Source: an uncultured Alphaproteobacteria bacterium (GTDB taxonomy: Bacteria > Pseudomonadota > Alphaproteobacteria > Rhizobiales > Beijerinckiaceae). From it: a stretch of 7,012 bases of DNA. The notes under the pieces are model-generated. The model searched no databases and had not been told where the DNA came from. It saw nothing but the letters and a program-made list of their open reading frames with translations. Below are positions 6,820-7,012 of this stretch, in pieces. Both the position numbers and the translations under genes were made by a program. The stretch spans positions 1 to 7,012 of the forward strand of contig CALCZO010000307.1 of NCBI GenBank assembly GCA_937903315.1, in the 5' to 3' direction. Position 1 is the first letter of the stretch. Each line of letters begins with the position of its first letter.

Positions 6820-6834
6820 TGCATACAACATGCA
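6820..6834. promoter_or_regulatory. Candidate operator: perfect dyad TGCAT-N5-ATGCA
   Basis: TGCAT ACAAC ATGCA is a perfect 5+5 bp inverted repeat in a locally AT-richer patch, 68 nt upstream of the GST start codon and about 85 nt upstream of the tRNA. The centre-to-centre spacing of the arms is 10 bp, one helical turn, which suits a dimeric helix-turn-helix regulator. A related GCATGTT (6781-6787) lies closer to the GST gene, inverted relative to AACATGC at 6827-6833. No binding protein is identified. Confidence 0.4.
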
Positions 6835-6866
6835 CAGGACACGCGCGGGGCGGGGCGAGACAAGAC

Positions 6867-6895
6867 TTGCCACGACCGCCGACCTAAGGCATACA
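6867..6895 (+). promoter_or_regulatory. Candidate promoter of the tRNA-Ser gene
   Basis: TTGCCA (6867-6872) is followed after 17 nt by CATACA (6890-6895). The -35 matches consensus at 5 of 6 positions and the -10 at only 3 of 6. Transcription would begin near 6902, about 18 nt before the mature tRNA, a plausible leader length. Prediction by eye. Confidence 0.4.
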
Positions 6896-6896
6896 C

Positions 6897-6920
6897 CGCG
6901 CCGGGGTATCCCCCCGCGCG
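6897..6920 (+). other. GC-only hairpin abutting the tRNA 5' end
   Basis: CGCG (6897-6900) and CGGGG (6902-6906) can pair with CCCCG (6912-6916) and CGCG (6917-6920) around the loop TATCC, leaving C6901 bulged. That is 9 GC pairs whose base includes the first nucleotide of the mature tRNA. If transcription begins near 6902, only the inner 5-bp stem would be in the RNA. No T-run follows, so it is not a terminator. Confidence 0.45.
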
Positions 6921-7012
6921 GAGACGTGGCCGAGAGGCTGAAGGCACTCGTTTGCTAAATGAGCATACCTGCAAAACAGGTATCGAGGGTTCGAATCCCT
7001 CCGTCTCCGCCA
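6920..7012 (+). tRNA. tRNA-Ser (anticodon GCT)
   Basis: A complete class II tRNA of 93 nt. The acceptor stem is GGAGACG (6920-6926) with CGTCTCC (7002-7008), all seven pairs Watson-Crick. G7009 is the discriminator base and CCA is encoded at 7010-7012. The anticodon stem is CTCGT (6947-6951) with ATGAG (6959-6963), including one G-T pair, and encloses the loop TTGCTAA with anticodon GCT at 6954-6956, reading AGC and AGU. The long variable arm typical of serine tRNAs is ATACCTG (6965-6971) with CAGGTAT (6977-6983). The T arm is GAGGG-TTCGAAT-CCCTC (6985-7001). All structural parts are sound, so it should be functional. The gene ends on the final base of the window, so what follows it is unseen. 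Confidence 0.97.

Noticed and set aside
6842..6858. Two GGGG tracts upstream of the tRNA as a possible G-quadruplex
   Set aside because: Only two tracts are present; an intramolecular quadruplex needs four.
6691..6974. Small minus-strand open frames in the GST/tRNA spacer
   Set aside because: They overlap the GST 5' end or run through the tRNA gene, lack ribosome sites and resemble no protein.

Overview
By eye the DNA is strongly GC-rich, with GC-biased third codon positions and dense, tightly packed genes. Together with the gene set (a PotGHI-type polyamine importer, an AsmA-like protein, a gamma-carbonic anhydrase, a YibF-like glutathione S-transferase), this points to a chromosomal segment of an alphaproteobacterium or a similar high-GC proteobacterium. 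The genus cannot be read from the sequence. No transposase, integrase, CRISPR array, toxin-antitoxin pair or other mobile or defence gene is visible.

Layout. An AsmA-like envelope protein runs rightward at the left edge (58-1863). Its last 14 nt overlap the 3' end of a leftward four-gene cluster. That cluster reads, in transcription order: a Crp/Fnr-family regulator (5388-4699), the ATPase potG (4694-3570), the permease potH (3567-2680) and the permease potI (2683-1850). Gaps are 4 nt and 2 nt, followed by a 4-nt ATGA overlap, so it looks like one operon. To the right, divergent from the regulator across 187 nt, is a gamma-class carbonic anhydrase-like gene (5576-6106). It converges on a glutathione S-transferase gene (6752-6141). 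After a 167-nt spacer comes a complete tRNA-Ser(GCT) gene with encoded CCA (6920-7012), which ends on the last base of the window.

How the parts fit. PotG, PotH and PotI would form the ATPase and two-permease core of an inner-membrane polyamine (putrescine-type) importer. The periplasmic binding protein PotF is not here: its usual place ahead of potG is taken by the Crp-like gene. The importer must therefore use a binding protein encoded elsewhere or be incomplete. The regulator keeps cyclic-nucleotide-pocket and CRP-like DNA-recognition residues, which suggests transport is tied to a cyclic-nucleotide or metabolic signal. The AsmA-like, carbonic anhydrase-like and GST genes look like independent housekeeping neighbours.

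Non-coding DNA is scarce. The notable stretches are the 187-nt divergent spacer (5389-5575) and the 167-nt GST/tRNA spacer (6753-6919). The latter holds a perfect TGCAT-N5-ATGCA dyad, a candidate tRNA promoter and a GC hairpin abutting the tRNA. I see no convincing evidence of a new multi-gene system; the observations worth following are modest.
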